Assembly (NCBI RefSeq): GCF_000400505.1
Contig: NZ_CM001857.1
Coordinates: 3,654,390 to 3,718,389, forward strand
Direction: 5' to 3'
DNA length: 64,000 nt
From: Musicola paradisiaca NCPPB 2511
GTDB lineage: Bacteria > Pseudomonadota > Gammaproteobacteria > Enterobacterales > Enterobacteriaceae
A program made the position numbers and the translations under genes. Below, piece after piece: positions 1 through 9,591 of this stretch. Numbering within the stretch: position 1 is the stretch's first letter; each line of letters opens with the position of its first letter. The notes beneath the pieces were generated by a model. It saw only the letters and a program-made list of their open reading frames with translations, was not told the DNA's origin and did not search any database.

Positions 1-2
1 CC

Positions 3-107
3 AATAAAGACTATCTCGGCGTGCTCTATCTACAGGCCGACGATCGCCAGCAACTGGAACGGCTCTATCAGCAAACGCTGCAACAGCTTACGTGGGAAAT
101 CGCCTGA
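3..107 (+). CDS. Partial CDS, C-terminal 34 residues, upstream member of siderophore operon
   Basis: An open frame enters from the left edge and ends at a TGA at 105-107, giving a 34-residue tail that ends in LTWEIA. Its stop overlaps the ATG of the next gene (TGATG), so it is translationally coupled to the IucA/IucC synthetase downstream and is probably part of the same siderophore biosynthesis operon. The visible tail is too short to identify. An ATP-grasp-type C-terminus is possible but is only a guess. Confidence 0.6.
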   Translation, partial: NKDYLGVLYLQADDRQQLERLYQQTLQQLTWEIA

Positions 108-1821
108 TGAATCAACATGACTACATCACTCTGCGCATCATCAACGCCTGCCTGCGGGAAAACGTCGCCGACCTGATTGCCCAGGGAACTATCCGTCGGG
201 AAGAGGACGGATGCTGGCTGTACGCCTCACACCTGCGGGTGCCGCTGCGCCTGCGCGTGCGCGACAGCGACTACATGCAACCTTGGGTCGCCGCAACGCC
301 GGCCTGGCAGGAACGGCATCAGGACGGCTGGCTGGATCGGCACGGCTACGCCGACTGGCTGGATCTGCTGATGCCGCCCGACGACGATGACGCCCGCGCA
401 CTGTACCGGAACTACCGGGAAGAAGCCGACGCCGCCTGCGAGCAGGGGGAACTGTGTCGGCAGGCGTTTGTACGGCTCGCCGATCTGTTGGCGACGCCGC
501 CGGCGGATCGCGACTGGGGCGAACGCCTGCGCCACGCAGACCAAATCGCCAGCTATCTCGATCACCCGTATTACCCGACGGCGCGGGCCAAATTCGGTTT
601 CAGCGCGACACAGCTGACGCAGTATGCGCCGGAATTCTGCCAGCCGTTTTCACTGCGCTGGCTGGCGCTGCCCCGCACGGCGCTGACGCGACTGAACCCC
701 GACGCGCGCCCCGGCTGGTGGCCCAGCTTTCATCAGGTCCGGGGCTGCCCGAGACGCTGGCGCAAACCCACGAGCTGCTGCCGGTACATCCGCTGACCTG
801 GACGCAATTGGACACGCTGCCGGCGCAGGCGGTGGCCGCCCCGGAACCCTGCGTGTCGGTGTATCCCACGCTGTCGGTGCGCACCGTTCAGCTTGCCGAA
901 CACCCCGGCGATCACCTCAAGATGCCGCTGGCGATGCGCACGCTGGGGCAGAAGAACATCCGCCTGATCAAGCCCTCCACCCTGTACGACGGCCAGTGGT
1001 TCGCCGAGGTGCTGCCGCTGTTGGCGCAACAGGATCCACTGCTGCAGGGGCGCTACCGTCACGTAGACGAAGCCTTCTGCGGCCATCTGGGCGAGGAAAA
1101 ACTGTTCGCGTTTCTGCTGCGTCGCTATCCCTCCCCGTTAGCGGGTGAGACGCTGGCGCCGGTGGCGGCGCTCGGCGCCGATATGCCGGATGGCCGCCCT
1201 TATGTCTGCGCGGTGCTGGATCAGCCCGGTATGCCGTCGCTGGCGTCCTGGTGGCGCGAATATTGCCAGCTCATGGCGGACGTACACCTGACGCTGTGGC
1301 TGCGTTACGGCATCGCGCTGGAGTCCAATCAGCAGAACGCCATCCTGAGCTTCACGCCGCATCAGCCGTTGTCGCTGATGATGAAAGACAACGACGCCGC
1401 CCGCTTGTGGCCATCACGTTTCGCCGCCGCCCGGCCGGATCTGTCTGCCCGGCTGGCGGCTTTGCGCGACGACCGTATCCGTGTAGACGACGAACAGGCG
1501 CTCGCGCAGATGTTCATGACCATCACCGTGCAGTTGGATCTGGCGGCGGTACTGGAAAACCTCGCCGGCCGGGGGCTGGTTGAGCGCGCCGGCGCCTACC
1601 AAACGCTGCGCGACGCGCTGGCGACGACGCTCGCACAGCTGGAGCAACAGGGTACGGACACCGCATTTGCCAGACAGGTTCTGTTCGATGACCCGCGACA
1701 GCCGGTCAAATACCTGTTGCAAAGCGGCAGCCTGCTCAGCAAGCAGGCCTCCGGCGCGGCGGATATCAATAAATACTACGGGTACAGCGGCCCCAACTTT
1801 TTACGGCGGGACGCTATCTGA
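107..1821 (+). pseudogene. IucA/IucC-family NIS siderophore synthetase, interrupted by a one-base frameshift
   Basis: NIS synthetases condense citrate or a related carboxylate with an amine or alcohol via an acyl-adenylate. The first part (ATG at 107, TGATG overlap with the upstream gene) carries HPYYPTARAKFGF, a variant of the family's HPxHPxxK ATP-binding motif. The frame is then lost near the GGGG run at 741-744. In the +1 shifted frame the expected family sequence resumes at once (GLPETLAQTHELLPVHP, then SVYPTLSVRTVQL and QNAILSF) and runs to the TGA at 1819-1821. Restoring one base, for example a fifth G, gives 571 aa, the normal family length. As written, the product would stop at 796 after about 229 aa. 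Either this is a genuine recent lesion that would abolish the pathway, or a sequencing error. The stop again overlaps the ATG of the MFS gene. Confidence 0.88.
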
Positions 1822-2978
1822 TGCGCCGGGTGCTGGCGGTGGTGCTGGCGTGCCATTTTCTGGCCGCGTTTACCATATTGGGCGTCCCCCTGTTCTTGCC
1901 GCGACTGTTGGGGGATCTAGGGGTTGATGCCGCCAGCCCGTGGGTTGGCGCGCTCTACAGCCTGCCCACGCTGATGACCGCGCTGTGCGCCGGCGCCTGG
2001 GGCCGATTCGCCGATCGTTTTGGTCGGCGGCTGTCGCTGCTGCGGGCGCTGGCCGGGCTGACCGTCGCATTCGTGATGGCGGGGCTGGCGCCCTCGCTGC
2101 CGTGGCTGATCGCCGCGCTGCTGCTGCAAGGCGTGGCGGGCGGTACGCTGGCGGCGGCCAACGGTTATCTGGCGGTCAGCCTGCATGGCGACGATCTCGG
2201 CCGGGCGCTGAACTGGACGCAATTCTCCGCCCGGCTGGCGCTGCTGACCGCGCCGGTGGGGTTGGGATATGTGTTCAGCCAGTTTCCCGCATTAACGCTC
2301 AGCCTCTATCTGTGGCTGGCGCTATTGCCGCTGGGCGGTCTGCTGCTGGCGTTCACCCTGCCCGCCGATACCGTCGCCGGCATTCAGCCGGCGACGCGCG
2401 ACGGCACCCCGCCATCTCCGCCGCTGCTGGCGCTGTTGTCGCTGCAATTTTTGTTCAACTTCGCCATGGTGGCCACATTCCCCTATTTCCTGCCGTACGC
2501 CCAACGCTGGCTGACGCAACCCTGGGTTATCGGCCTGTTTTACAGCTGGCCCCATCTGCTCTATCTGCTGCTGTTGCCGTTGACCGCCCGCCGATCGCCC
2601 TCACCGCGCTATCTGGTCGTCGGGCTGTCGCTGATGGCGATCGCCGCGCTGTGGCACAGCCTGCTGGACAGCGCCGCCGCGTTGCTGAGCGCCCGCAGCC
2701 TGTTCGGCATCGGCATGTTTCTCGGCTATATCGGCCTGAATCAGCACATTAGCCGGGCGACGCGGCAACACAACGCCGGGCACTGGTTCGGACGGCTGGA
2801 TGCCGTCGGTAAGAGCGCCGGTGTTGTGGCCGGGCTGGCCGCCGGTTGGCTCATCCCCCAGGCCGGCGTGCAGGCGCCGTTTGTCGCCTCCGCGATCGCC
2901 GCCGTGCTGGGGCTGTTTATTCTTCTGTCACGACATGTAAAGGAACCCACCTATGTTCACATCGTTCGCCGCCCATAA
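1821..2978 (+). CDS. MFS transporter, probable siderophore exporter
   Basis: A 385-aa polytopic protein with about 12 hydrophobic segments. It has the MFS loop signature as GRFADRFGRR between helices 2 and 3. It lies between two NIS synthetase genes, with a TGATG overlap upstream and a 26-nt overlap with the next gene. That position matches SbnD/YhcA-type exporters inside NIS siderophore operons, so the inferred role is export of the finished siderophore across the inner membrane. The substrate cannot be read from sequence. The high-GC codon usage matches its neighbours. Confidence 0.85.
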   Translation: MRRVLAVVLACHFLAAFTILGVPLFLPRLLGDLGVDAASPWVGALYSLPTLMTALCAGAWGRFADRFGRRLSLLRALAGLTVAFVMAGLAPSLPWLIAALLLQGVAGGTLAAANGYLAVSLHGDDLGRALNWTQFSARLALLTAPVGLGYVFSQFPALTLSLYLWLALLPLGGLLLAFTLPADTVAGIQPATRDGTPPSPPLLALLSLQFLFNFAMVATFPYFLPYAQRWLTQPWVIGLFYSWPHLLYLLLLPLTARRSPSPRYLVVGLSLMAIAALWHSLLDSAAALLSARSLFGIGMFLGYIGLNQHISRATRQHNAGHWFGRLDAVGKSAGVVAGLAAGWLIPQAGVQAPFVASAIAAVLGLFILLSRHVKEPTYVHIVRRP

Positions 2979-4713
2979 GGAACATCAACCGGCCTCGACG
3001 CCCCCTTCGCCATTGCGGGAGGCAGCGGAATACGAGACGCTGACGGCACTGCTCAACTGCTACATCCGTGAATTCGCCCTGCCGGCACGCCGGGTTCATC
3101 GCGCCGACGGCGGTAATATCCCGCAGGCGCTGAACAGCAAGATGATTGCGGGTGAGACTATCGTTATCGAACTGGCGGCCAGCGAGAAAACGCTGGCGAT
3201 CAAGGCGGATCGCTGGAGCCTGCTGGCGCGAGGGCGCTACAGCAGCGCGCCGTTCGTCAAACAGTTCGGCAAACCCTGGCGCGCCATCAGCGCGGCCCAG
3301 ACCCTGCGACTGATTCAGGAAGAAATGGCGGCCCAGCTCGAACAGCCATTCAACCACGAGCTGGCGCAGCAAATTGAAAACAGCATCGACGTCACGCAGG
3401 ATTTCCTCGCGGCGCCGCCGTCCGGGCAACAGGACGGTTTTATCCGCAGCGAACAGGGGCTGCTGTGGGGCCATCCGCTGCATCCCAGCCCAAAAAGCCG
3501 CAGCGGCGTAACGCGGGACGCACTGCTGGCCTGCTCGCCGGAAGTGGGGGCGCACTTTCCGCTGTACTGGTTCCGCATCGACCCACAACTGTTGCAGCAC
3601 CAGGGCGATGCGCAGGCGCCGATCATGCTGGAAACGCTCGCCGGCGAGCCCCATCTCTATCCGTGCCACCCCTGGGAGGTCGAACACATTCGCCGTTCGC
3701 CGTTGTATCAACAGGCTGAACGCCAGGGGCTGATTACCCCGGTCGGCCCGCGCGGGGTGGCGATGTATCCGACGTCGTCGGTGCGTACCCTGTATCGCGC
3801 CGGGCTGCCCTATTTTCTCAAGTGCTCCATCCACGTCAGGCTGACCAACTGCGTGCGCAAAAACGCCTGGTATGAGCTGGAAAGCGCAGTACGCCTGAGT
3901 GAACAGCTTAACGACGTGTTCAACCGCATCGAAACCCGCGTGCCGGGGTTCCGCATCATGCGCGAACCGGCCGCCACCAGCCTGGATTTCAGCGTCATCG
4001 CCACGCCGGAACAGCAGCCGGACGTCCTTCACCTGCAAGAATGCTTCGGCCTGCTGTACCGCGAAAACCTGCCGGACAGCGCCGATGTCGCACTGGCGGG
4101 CGCGCTGTTCGCCTGGGATCGCCACGGCGATAGCCAGATCGCGCCGCTGATCCAACAACTGGCGGAAACACAGCGGCTGACCCGCCAGCAGGCGGCGATC
4201 CGCTGGTTCGATGCTTATCTGGCCGTGCTGTTGCCGGGGGTGCTGGGCGCATTTTTTGATGAAGGCATCGTGTTTGAACCGCACCTGCAAAACACCTTGA
4301 TCGGCCTGCGGGACACGTTGCCGCACCGCATCTGGGTGCGCGATCTGGAAGGCACCAAGCTCGATCCGGCGCGCTGGCCGTCGGCGTCGCTGGCGGCGAT
4401 GTCCGAACGCGCGCGTCAGTCGGTCTACTATCCGCGGGAAAAAGGCTGGCAGCGCATCGCCTACTGCCTGCTGATCAACAACCTGTCCGAAGCCGTGTTC
4501 CATCTGGCGGCCGGCGACCGCACGCTGGAGCGACAGCTGTGGCAAACCTTGTCTGTGCGGCTCGAATCCTGGCGGGATCAGCCGGAGATCGCCGCGCTGC
4601 TGGCCGGCGCGCCGATCCCCAGCAAGAACAACCTGCGCACCCGGCTGCTGCAACGCGCCGACAAACAGGCGGATTACACCTTGATCCATCACCCGATGAG
4701 GAGCCCGGCATGA
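2953..4713 (+). CDS. IucA/IucC-family NIS siderophore synthetase (second)
   Basis: A 586-aa protein of full family length. Visible family motifs are the nucleotide-binding HPLHPSPKSRSG near residue 175, LYPCHPWEVEHI, YPTSSVRTLY, SIHVRLTNCVRK, FEPHLQNTLI and VRDLEGTKLD. It catalyses ATP-dependent amide or ester formation with a carboxylate, usually citrate or a citryl intermediate, in the cytoplasm. The start is the ATG at 2953, preceded by AAAGGA, and it overlaps the end of the MFS gene. It ends with an ATGA overlap into the decarboxylase gene. With the first synthetase, it could attach two carboxylate arms to a diamine or amino-acid core. Confidence 0.93.
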   Translation: MFTSFAAHKEHQPASTPPSPLREAAEYETLTALLNCYIREFALPARRVHRADGGNIPQALNSKMIAGETIVIELAASEKTLAIKADRWSLLARGRYSSAPFVKQFGKPWRAISAAQTLRLIQEEMAAQLEQPFNHELAQQIENSIDVTQDFLAAPPSGQQDGFIRSEQGLLWGHPLHPSPKSRSGVTRDALLACSPEVGAHFPLYWFRIDPQLLQHQGDAQAPIMLETLAGEPHLYPCHPWEVEHIRRSPLYQQAERQGLITPVGPRGVAMYPTSSVRTLYRAGLPYFLKCSIHVRLTNCVRKNAWYELESAVRLSEQLNDVFNRIETRVPGFRIMREPAATSLDFSVIATPEQQPDVLHLQECFGLLYRENLPDSADVALAGALFAWDRHGDSQIAPLIQQLAETQRLTRQQAAIRWFDAYLAVLLPGVLGAFFDEGIVFEPHLQNTLIGLRDTLPHRIWVRDLEGTKLDPARWPSASLAAMSERARQSVYYPREKGWQRIAYCLLINNLSEAVFHLAAGDRTLERQLWQTLSVRLESWRDQPEIAALLAGAPIPSKNNLRTRLLQRADKQADYTLIHHPMRSPA

Positions 4714-5888
4714 CCCCCGCCGTTTACCAGACCCTGAGCCGGTTGCAGTCATCGCGCACCGCCCCTTTCTGCGCCTATGTTTATGATTTATCAGCGCTGC
4801 ATGCACATGCGTCCGCCATGAAGGCGGCGCTGCCGCCCGGCTGCGAACTGTTCTATGCCGCCAAGGCCAACCCGGATGCCGCCATCCTCACCACGTTGGC
4901 GGACAGCGTGGACGGTTTTGAAGCCGCGTCCGGCGGCGAGTTGTCTTGGCTGACGGAACAGGTGCCCGGCCGCCGGTTGATTTTCGGCGGCCCCGGCAAA
5001 CTGCCCGCAGAACTGGAGCAGGCGGTTGCGCAGCGGATTGATGCGCTGCATGTGGAAAGCCTGAACGAGCTGCAACGGCTGGAACAGTGCGCCGAACGGC
5101 TGGCGACGCCGGTCAACATCATGCTGCGCATGAATATTCCGCTGGAGGGCGTGACCGGCACCCGGCTGATGATGGGCGGTAAACCGACGCCATTCGGCCT
5201 TGATGTCGCCGAACTGCCCGCAGCCATCGCCCGTATCAAAGCCAGCCGCGGGCTGAAATTACAGGGATTCCACTTTCACCTGATGTCGCATCAGCTGGAG
5301 GTGGCAACGCACCTGTCGCTGATGCGCCGCTACCTCGACACCGTGCATCAGTGGCAGCGGCAATTCGATATTCAGGTACCGGTGGTGAACGTCGGCGGCG
5401 GCATCGGCATTAACTATCTCGATCCGCAGCGCCATTTCGACTGGCAGGATTTCTGCCGCCAGTTGCCGCAAGTCATTGCACAAACCGGCAGCCACGGGTT
5501 GCGGTTGCGCTTTGAATGCGGCCGCTACGTGAGCGCCGCCTGCGGTTATTACGTGATGGAGGTGCTGGATGTGAAAAAAAATCTTGGGGAATGGTTCGCC
5601 ATCGCACACGGCGGCACCCACCACTTCCGCACGCCGGCGGCGCAGGGCCATAACCACCCGTTTAGCGTACTGCGCCGTGAACACCTGCCGCCGACGGTAG
5701 AACAGCAACCGATCACGCTGGTCGGCCAGCTCTGCACCCCCAAAGATGTGCTGGCACGCCAGCAGCCTGTTGCGGCGCTGGCGCCGGGCGACTGGCTGGT
5801 ATTCCACCTCGCCGGCGCCTATGCCTGGAATATATCCCACCAGAATTTCCTGATGCATGCGCCGCCGGAAATGATTTATCTGCCATAA
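4710..5888 (+). CDS. Fold-type III PLP-dependent decarboxylase of siderophore biosynthesis
   Basis: A 392-aa protein of the ornithine/diaminopimelate decarboxylase fold. The PLP lysine is in FYAAKANPD (K52). Glycine-rich phosphate-binding sequence is seen at VGGGIGINYLD, and the C-terminal active-site stretch is QLCTPKDVL. In NIS pathways (SbnH, AcsE, FslC) such enzymes decarboxylate an amino acid or a citryl-amino-acid intermediate to make the diamine linker. The ATG at 4710 overlaps the stop of the preceding gene. A strong hairpin at 5901-5927 follows, so this is probably the last gene of the biosynthetic transcript. Confidence 0.9.
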   Translation: MTPAVYQTLSRLQSSRTAPFCAYVYDLSALHAHASAMKAALPPGCELFYAAKANPDAAILTTLADSVDGFEAASGGELSWLTEQVPGRRLIFGGPGKLPAELEQAVAQRIDALHVESLNELQRLEQCAERLATPVNIMLRMNIPLEGVTGTRLMMGGKPTPFGLDVAELPAAIARIKASRGLKLQGFHFHLMSHQLEVATHLSLMRRYLDTVHQWQRQFDIQVPVVNVGGGIGINYLDPQRHFDWQDFCRQLPQVIAQTGSHGLRLRFECGRYVSAACGYYVMEVLDVKKNLGEWFAIAHGGTHHFRTPAAQGHNHPFSVLRREHLPPTVEQQPITLVGQLCTPKDVLARQQPVAALAPGDWLVFHLAGAYAWNISHQNFLMHAPPEMIYLP

Positions 5889-5900
5889 CCCGCGCACTCA

Positions 5901-5927
5901 CGGAGCAGGGCGATACACCCTGCTCCG
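5901..5927 (+). terminator. Intrinsic terminator or attenuator after the decarboxylase gene
   Basis: The perfect 10-bp inverted repeat CGGAGCAGGG / CCCTGCTCCG has a 7-nt loop and is followed by a T-rich stretch. It lies 12 nt after the decarboxylase stop and before the substrate-binding protein gene. Confidence 0.7.
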
Positions 5928-6077
5928 TTGATGTTATTGTTTCAGACTGTTCTCCCGTCGACGTGCAAGGCAACCGCCAGCCGGTTTGCCGACGGCTCAT
6001 GCAACGCCGACGCTTTCTGCCTTTTGGGAAACAATCCGGGAAATTTTCCCGATAAAACAAGGAGTCAAGACAAGACT

Positions 6078-7193
6078 ATGGTTTCCTTCCTCTATCGCTG
6101 CCTGCTGCTGTGCAGTCTGGTCTCCGGCGTTGCCGCCGCCCCCGTTACCGTCGTCGATATCGCCGGCCGCAGCGTCAGCGTCGATGCGCCGGTATCGCGG
6201 GTCATGCTGGCGGACAGCCGAATGCTGCTGGCGCTGAACATCATTCACCCGGCCACGCCGCTGAAAGGCATCATCGCCTGGGACGATTCCCTGACCACCC
6301 GGGCGCCGGATATGGCCGCCCATTTCGCCCGCCGCTACCCGGCTCTGAACCAGATCCCGGTGTTCGCCAATCCCTACCGTACCGATTTCAGCGTTGAGCG
6401 TGCCCTGACGCAGCACCCGGATCTGATCGTGTTTGATATCGGCATTCAACCCAAGCTACAGGGGAATGGCACCCTGGCGCTGCTGGAAAAAAGCCGGATC
6501 CCGGTGATCTTCATCGACTTTCGCCAGCAGCCGATGACCAACACGCTCAGCAGCATCCGTCTGCTGGGGCAGGTTTTCGGCGAGCAACCGAACGCGGAAC
6601 GGTTTATCGCCCGCTACCAACAATTGTTCGAGCGCATTCAGCGCCGTGTGGCGCCGATCCCCGCCGAACGGCGGCCGACAGTGCTGTTTGAAAACCATGC
6701 GGGTATGACCGGCGACCAATGCTGCGCGATCTTCGGCAGCAACAGTTTCGGCCAGTTTATCGAGGTGGCCGGCGGGAAGAATCTCGGTGCCGGGCTGGTT
6801 CCGCCGCAGGGCGCGGACGTCAATCCGGAACAGGTGATTACCAGCAACCCTGATATCTATCTGCTCAGCGGCGCCGACTGGAGCCAGCGCGGCGGCGTGT
6901 CGCAAGCGGTACCGCTCGGTTACGGCACCACCCGTGAGGCCTCGCTGCCTCGGTTACAAAAGCTGATGACCCGCAACAGCCTGTCGGTACTCAAGGCGGT
7001 GAAAGAGAAGCGGGTGATGGCGATGTATCACCAGTTTTACGACAGCCCATTCAACGTCATCGCGCTGGAAGCGATGGCGAAATTGTTCCATCCCGACGCC
7101 TTCGCCGAGGTGAACCCGCAGGCCGATCTGGAAGCGCTGTTTCAGGCGTTTACCGGCGTGGAATATAGCGGTCTGTTTTTCCTGACGCTGTAA
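6078..7193 (+). CDS. Periplasmic iron-siderophore-binding protein (FepB/FhuD-type SBP)
   Basis: A 371-aa ABC-type periplasmic binding protein. I chose the ATG at 6078 because it follows AAGGAGTC and gives a clean signal peptide (VSFLYRCLLLCSLVSGVAA). A longer in-frame start at 5928 would add an unlikely leader. The mature protein has the two-lobed pattern of the FeCT/BtuF family, with DIAGRSVSVDAPVSRVML at the N-terminus and HPDLIVFD in the first lobe. It should hand ferric siderophore from the outer-membrane receptor to an inner-membrane ABC importer. No permease or ATPase gene is in the window, so the partner must lie elsewhere. Confidence 0.85.
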   Translation: MVSFLYRCLLLCSLVSGVAAAPVTVVDIAGRSVSVDAPVSRVMLADSRMLLALNIIHPATPLKGIIAWDDSLTTRAPDMAAHFARRYPALNQIPVFANPYRTDFSVERALTQHPDLIVFDIGIQPKLQGNGTLALLEKSRIPVIFIDFRQQPMTNTLSSIRLLGQVFGEQPNAERFIARYQQLFERIQRRVAPIPAERRPTVLFENHAGMTGDQCCAIFGSNSFGQFIEVAGGKNLGAGLVPPQGADVNPEQVITSNPDIYLLSGADWSQRGGVSQAVPLGYGTTREASLPRLQKLMTRNSLSVLKAVKEKRVMAMYHQFYDSPFNVIALEAMAKLFHPDAFAEVNPQADLEALFQAFTGVEYSGLFFLTL

Positions 7194-7215
7194 TGTCGAC
7201 ACACCGCCCATAAAC

Positions 7216-7250
7216 ACAGGGGGAGGCGCTCGTCAAACGCCTCCCCCTGT
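7216..7250. terminator. Bidirectional terminator between SBP and TonB receptor genes
   Basis: The perfect 13-bp inverted repeat ACAGGGGGAGGCG / CGCCTCCCCCTGT has a 9-nt loop and lies between two convergent genes. Confidence 0.75.
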
Positions 7251-7301
7251 CGATCTCTGCCGTCATATTCGTTCAGACGATAATGACGGCGGTTATAGTC
7301 A

Positions 7302-9368
7302 TCAGAACTTGTAGCTCATCCCGGCGGTAAACGAGCGGCCCGGCGCAGGCTGACGTCCCCACGGGCTGGTATCGACGCCCCGGAACCAGTAATCCTTGTC
7401 GAGCAGGTTGTTCACGCCCACATAACCGGTAAGCGAGGTGCGTTCAGATTTGTACAACTCGCGGCTGACCTGCGCGTTCCACACCCAATAGGACGGCTGC
7501 GGGCCGACCGAACCGGAACTGTTTTCCACCGTCGAGTTGGCGGTATCGGAGAAGGACTTGCTGAAGTAGTAGCCCGCCAGCGTAAAGGTCGTCCCCCGCC
7601 AATCGTAGCTGCCGTCCAGCGTCACCTGGGAACGGGAAGAGTAAGGCACGCGCCGGCCTTTGTTGACGCCGTTTTCCTGCTCGGCATCCAGCCAGGCGTA
7701 ACCGGCATGCAGGCTTAACCCCTCTACCGCGGCCGGTTTCCAGAAGCCTTCCAGCTCGATCCCCTGATGGCGGGTCTTCCCGATGTTCAGGTAGGAATCC
7801 GTCGCACTGTCGTAGGAGATCTGATCTTTGTAGTCGATACGATACAGCCCCGCGTTCAGACTGACGTCTTTCGTCGGGGTATAACGCACGCCGCTCTCAT
7901 AGTTCCAGGCCAGCTCCGAACTCACATCGCCGCCTTTGACTATCTGAGTCACCTGCGCCGGGCGCAGGCTCTTCTGTGCGTTGGCGTACAGGAACCAGCT
8001 CGGCGTCAGTTGGTAGCCGACCGACAGCCCCGGCAGCCACTGGTCGTCCGGCGCGCTGGTACTCAGCCCGCTGATGCGATCCTGGTATTTTTCACTGACA
8101 TGTTCAAACCGCACGCCCGGCGTGATGGTCAGGGTGTCGTCCAACAGCTTGACGGCGTTGTTCAGATAGCCGGCCCAGGCATCGTCGTTAAATTTCCAGT
8201 CGCGGGTGGTGGTATAGGCGTTGGTGGCGAAGCGGTACTGTTTGACCTGATAATCGATGTCTTCTTTCACAAAACGGCCGCCGACCGTCCATTGCTGGTT
8301 CACCTTGTCGCCATACACGTTCATGCTTAAACGCGGTTCGGTACCCCAGACCTTAAAGTCGCGCGGCGAGTTCTGCACAATCTGCGCAGGCAGCGACGGG
8401 TTCCAGGTTTCGGTCGAGGAGCTTCTCATTCCGACATGGAAATCACGGCTGGATTCATGGCCGAAGAACGTCCAGTTAAATTCGGCGGAATCGATGAACC
8501 CCAGCGAGCCCAATTGCTGGTTGTACACTGCACTGTAGCGCTTGGTATGCCCGTCATAATCATCGTAAGGCCGGGTACTCTTGCGGCGACTGGCTTCATA
8601 ATCCGCCGCGGTCAGCGCCCCCGCCAGATCGGCATGCGCATCATAATACTGGTAGGAAAAATCGAGCGATGTGTCTTCGTTGATATTCCACAGCCCGCGG
8701 ATACGGTAGTTCTGCACATCGCTGGCACTGTGCTCGCGGAAGGAATTGCCTTTGACCTGATTGGCTTCCACCTGCAGGCCGAAGCTGTCATTCACCATGC
8801 CGCCGGTGCGCAGATAGGTGTCCCACAGATTGCGTCCTTTGCCGTAAAAGGTTGCCCGCTCGGCGATCTCGTTTTCCCATTTCACCGGGATCGGCTTGCT
8901 GACCAGATTGATCACCCCGCCCACGTTGTTGGGGCCATACTGTACCGCCGCGCCGCCGCGCACCACATCGATACGGTCAATCGAGGCGAACGTCACCGGG
9001 AACAGCGACATCCCTTCCTGCCCGTAAGGCGCCAGCGCCAGTGGAATACCGTCCTGTAGGATCTGCGCACGCCCGCTGCGGCTGTCATACAACCCGCGCA
9101 CGGCGATCTGCGGCAAGACGCCGGTACCGGTTTCGTCCTGAATCTTGACCCCCGGAACACGTTGCAGGGCGTCATCCAGAGTACGGTTGGCGCCTTTTTC
9201 AAGCTGCTCATTGCTGATGACGGTACGGTTCCCCGGATACGTTTTCACCTGTTCAGCGCGTGAATCCCCTAATAAATCACCGTTGACAGTTATTTTGTCT
9301 TCCTGTGCCCAGACGGAACTACTGGCAAAAATCAGCGCCAGTGCGCTGGCTATACGGCTACGTTGCAT
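7302..9368 (-). CDS. TonB-dependent ferric-siderophore outer-membrane receptor (FecA/iron-citrate-like)
   Basis: A 688-aa receptor. The start at 9368 gives a signal peptide (RSRIASALALIFASSSVWA) followed by the TonB-box-like DKITVNG. The frame is open to 9473, but that extension is not plausible. The plug domain shows NRTLDDALQRVPGVKIQ and the VVRGGAAVQYGPNNVGGVIN region typical of the FecA branch. The barrel ends in the aromatic TAGMSYKF. It lacks the roughly 80-residue N-terminal signalling domain of FecA, so no FecI/FecR surface signalling is expected. It is convergent with the siderophore SBP and probably recognises the carboxylate siderophore made by the adjacent operon. Fur-like boxes precede it. 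Confidence 0.92.
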   Translation of the reverse strand: MQRSRIASALALIFASSSVWAQEDKITVNGDLLGDSRAEQVKTYPGNRTVISNEQLEKGANRTLDDALQRVPGVKIQDETGTGVLPQIAVRGLYDSRSGRAQILQDGIPLALAPYGQEGMSLFPVTFASIDRIDVVRGGAAVQYGPNNVGGVINLVSKPIPVKWENEIAERATFYGKGRNLWDTYLRTGGMVNDSFGLQVEANQVKGNSFREHSASDVQNYRIRGLWNINEDTSLDFSYQYYDAHADLAGALTAADYEASRRKSTRPYDDYDGHTKRYSAVYNQQLGSLGFIDSAEFNWTFFGHESSRDFHVGMRSSSTETWNPSLPAQIVQNSPRDFKVWGTEPRLSMNVYGDKVNQQWTVGGRFVKEDIDYQVKQYRFATNAYTTTRDWKFNDDAWAGYLNNAVKLLDDTLTITPGVRFEHVSEKYQDRISGLSTSAPDDQWLPGLSVGYQLTPSWFLYANAQKSLRPAQVTQIVKGGDVSSELAWNYESGVRYTPTKDVSLNAGLYRIDYKDQISYDSATDSYLNIGKTRHQGIELEGFWKPAAVEGLSLHAGYAWLDAEQENGVNKGRRVPYSSRSQVTLDGSYDWRGTTFTLAGYYFSKSFSDTANSTVENSSGSVGPQPSYWVWNAQVSRELYKSERTSLTGYVGVNNLLDKDYWFRGVDTSPWGRQPAPGRSFTAGMSYKF

Positions 9369-9398
9369 CGTAATAATTATCCCTAAATGATGTGCACT

Positions 9399-9438
9399 AA
9401 TGAGAATGACTATTGTTTCACGAATAATTATCATTATA
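9399..9438 (-). promoter_or_regulatory. Fur-box cluster upstream of the TonB receptor gene
   Basis: Two overlapping or adjacent AT-rich sites resemble the Fur consensus GATAATGATAATCATTATC: AATGAGAATGACTATTG (about 9399-9415) and AATAATTATCATTATA (about 9423-9438, 13 of 16 matches). They lie 30-70 nt upstream of the receptor start. Iron repression by Fur is inferred. Confidence 0.7.
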
Positions 9439-9591
9439 TAGACGTTTCTTAACAGAAAACAACCAAACCGCACCGAATGTCATCTATATGATAACTAATG
9501 ATTATTTTAAAAATCATCGTCACAGCGCCGCACAAGGCTGAAACTTTTGCTCAAAAAAATCGTGGATGAAGCCCTTGCATTTCCCACAACT

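Noticed and set aside
2917-4806. A 629-aa open frame on the minus strand opposite the second NIS synthetase
   Set aside because: It is a mirror of a high-GC gene with strong family motifs on the plus strand; the minus-strand product is Arg/Gln-rich with no domain.
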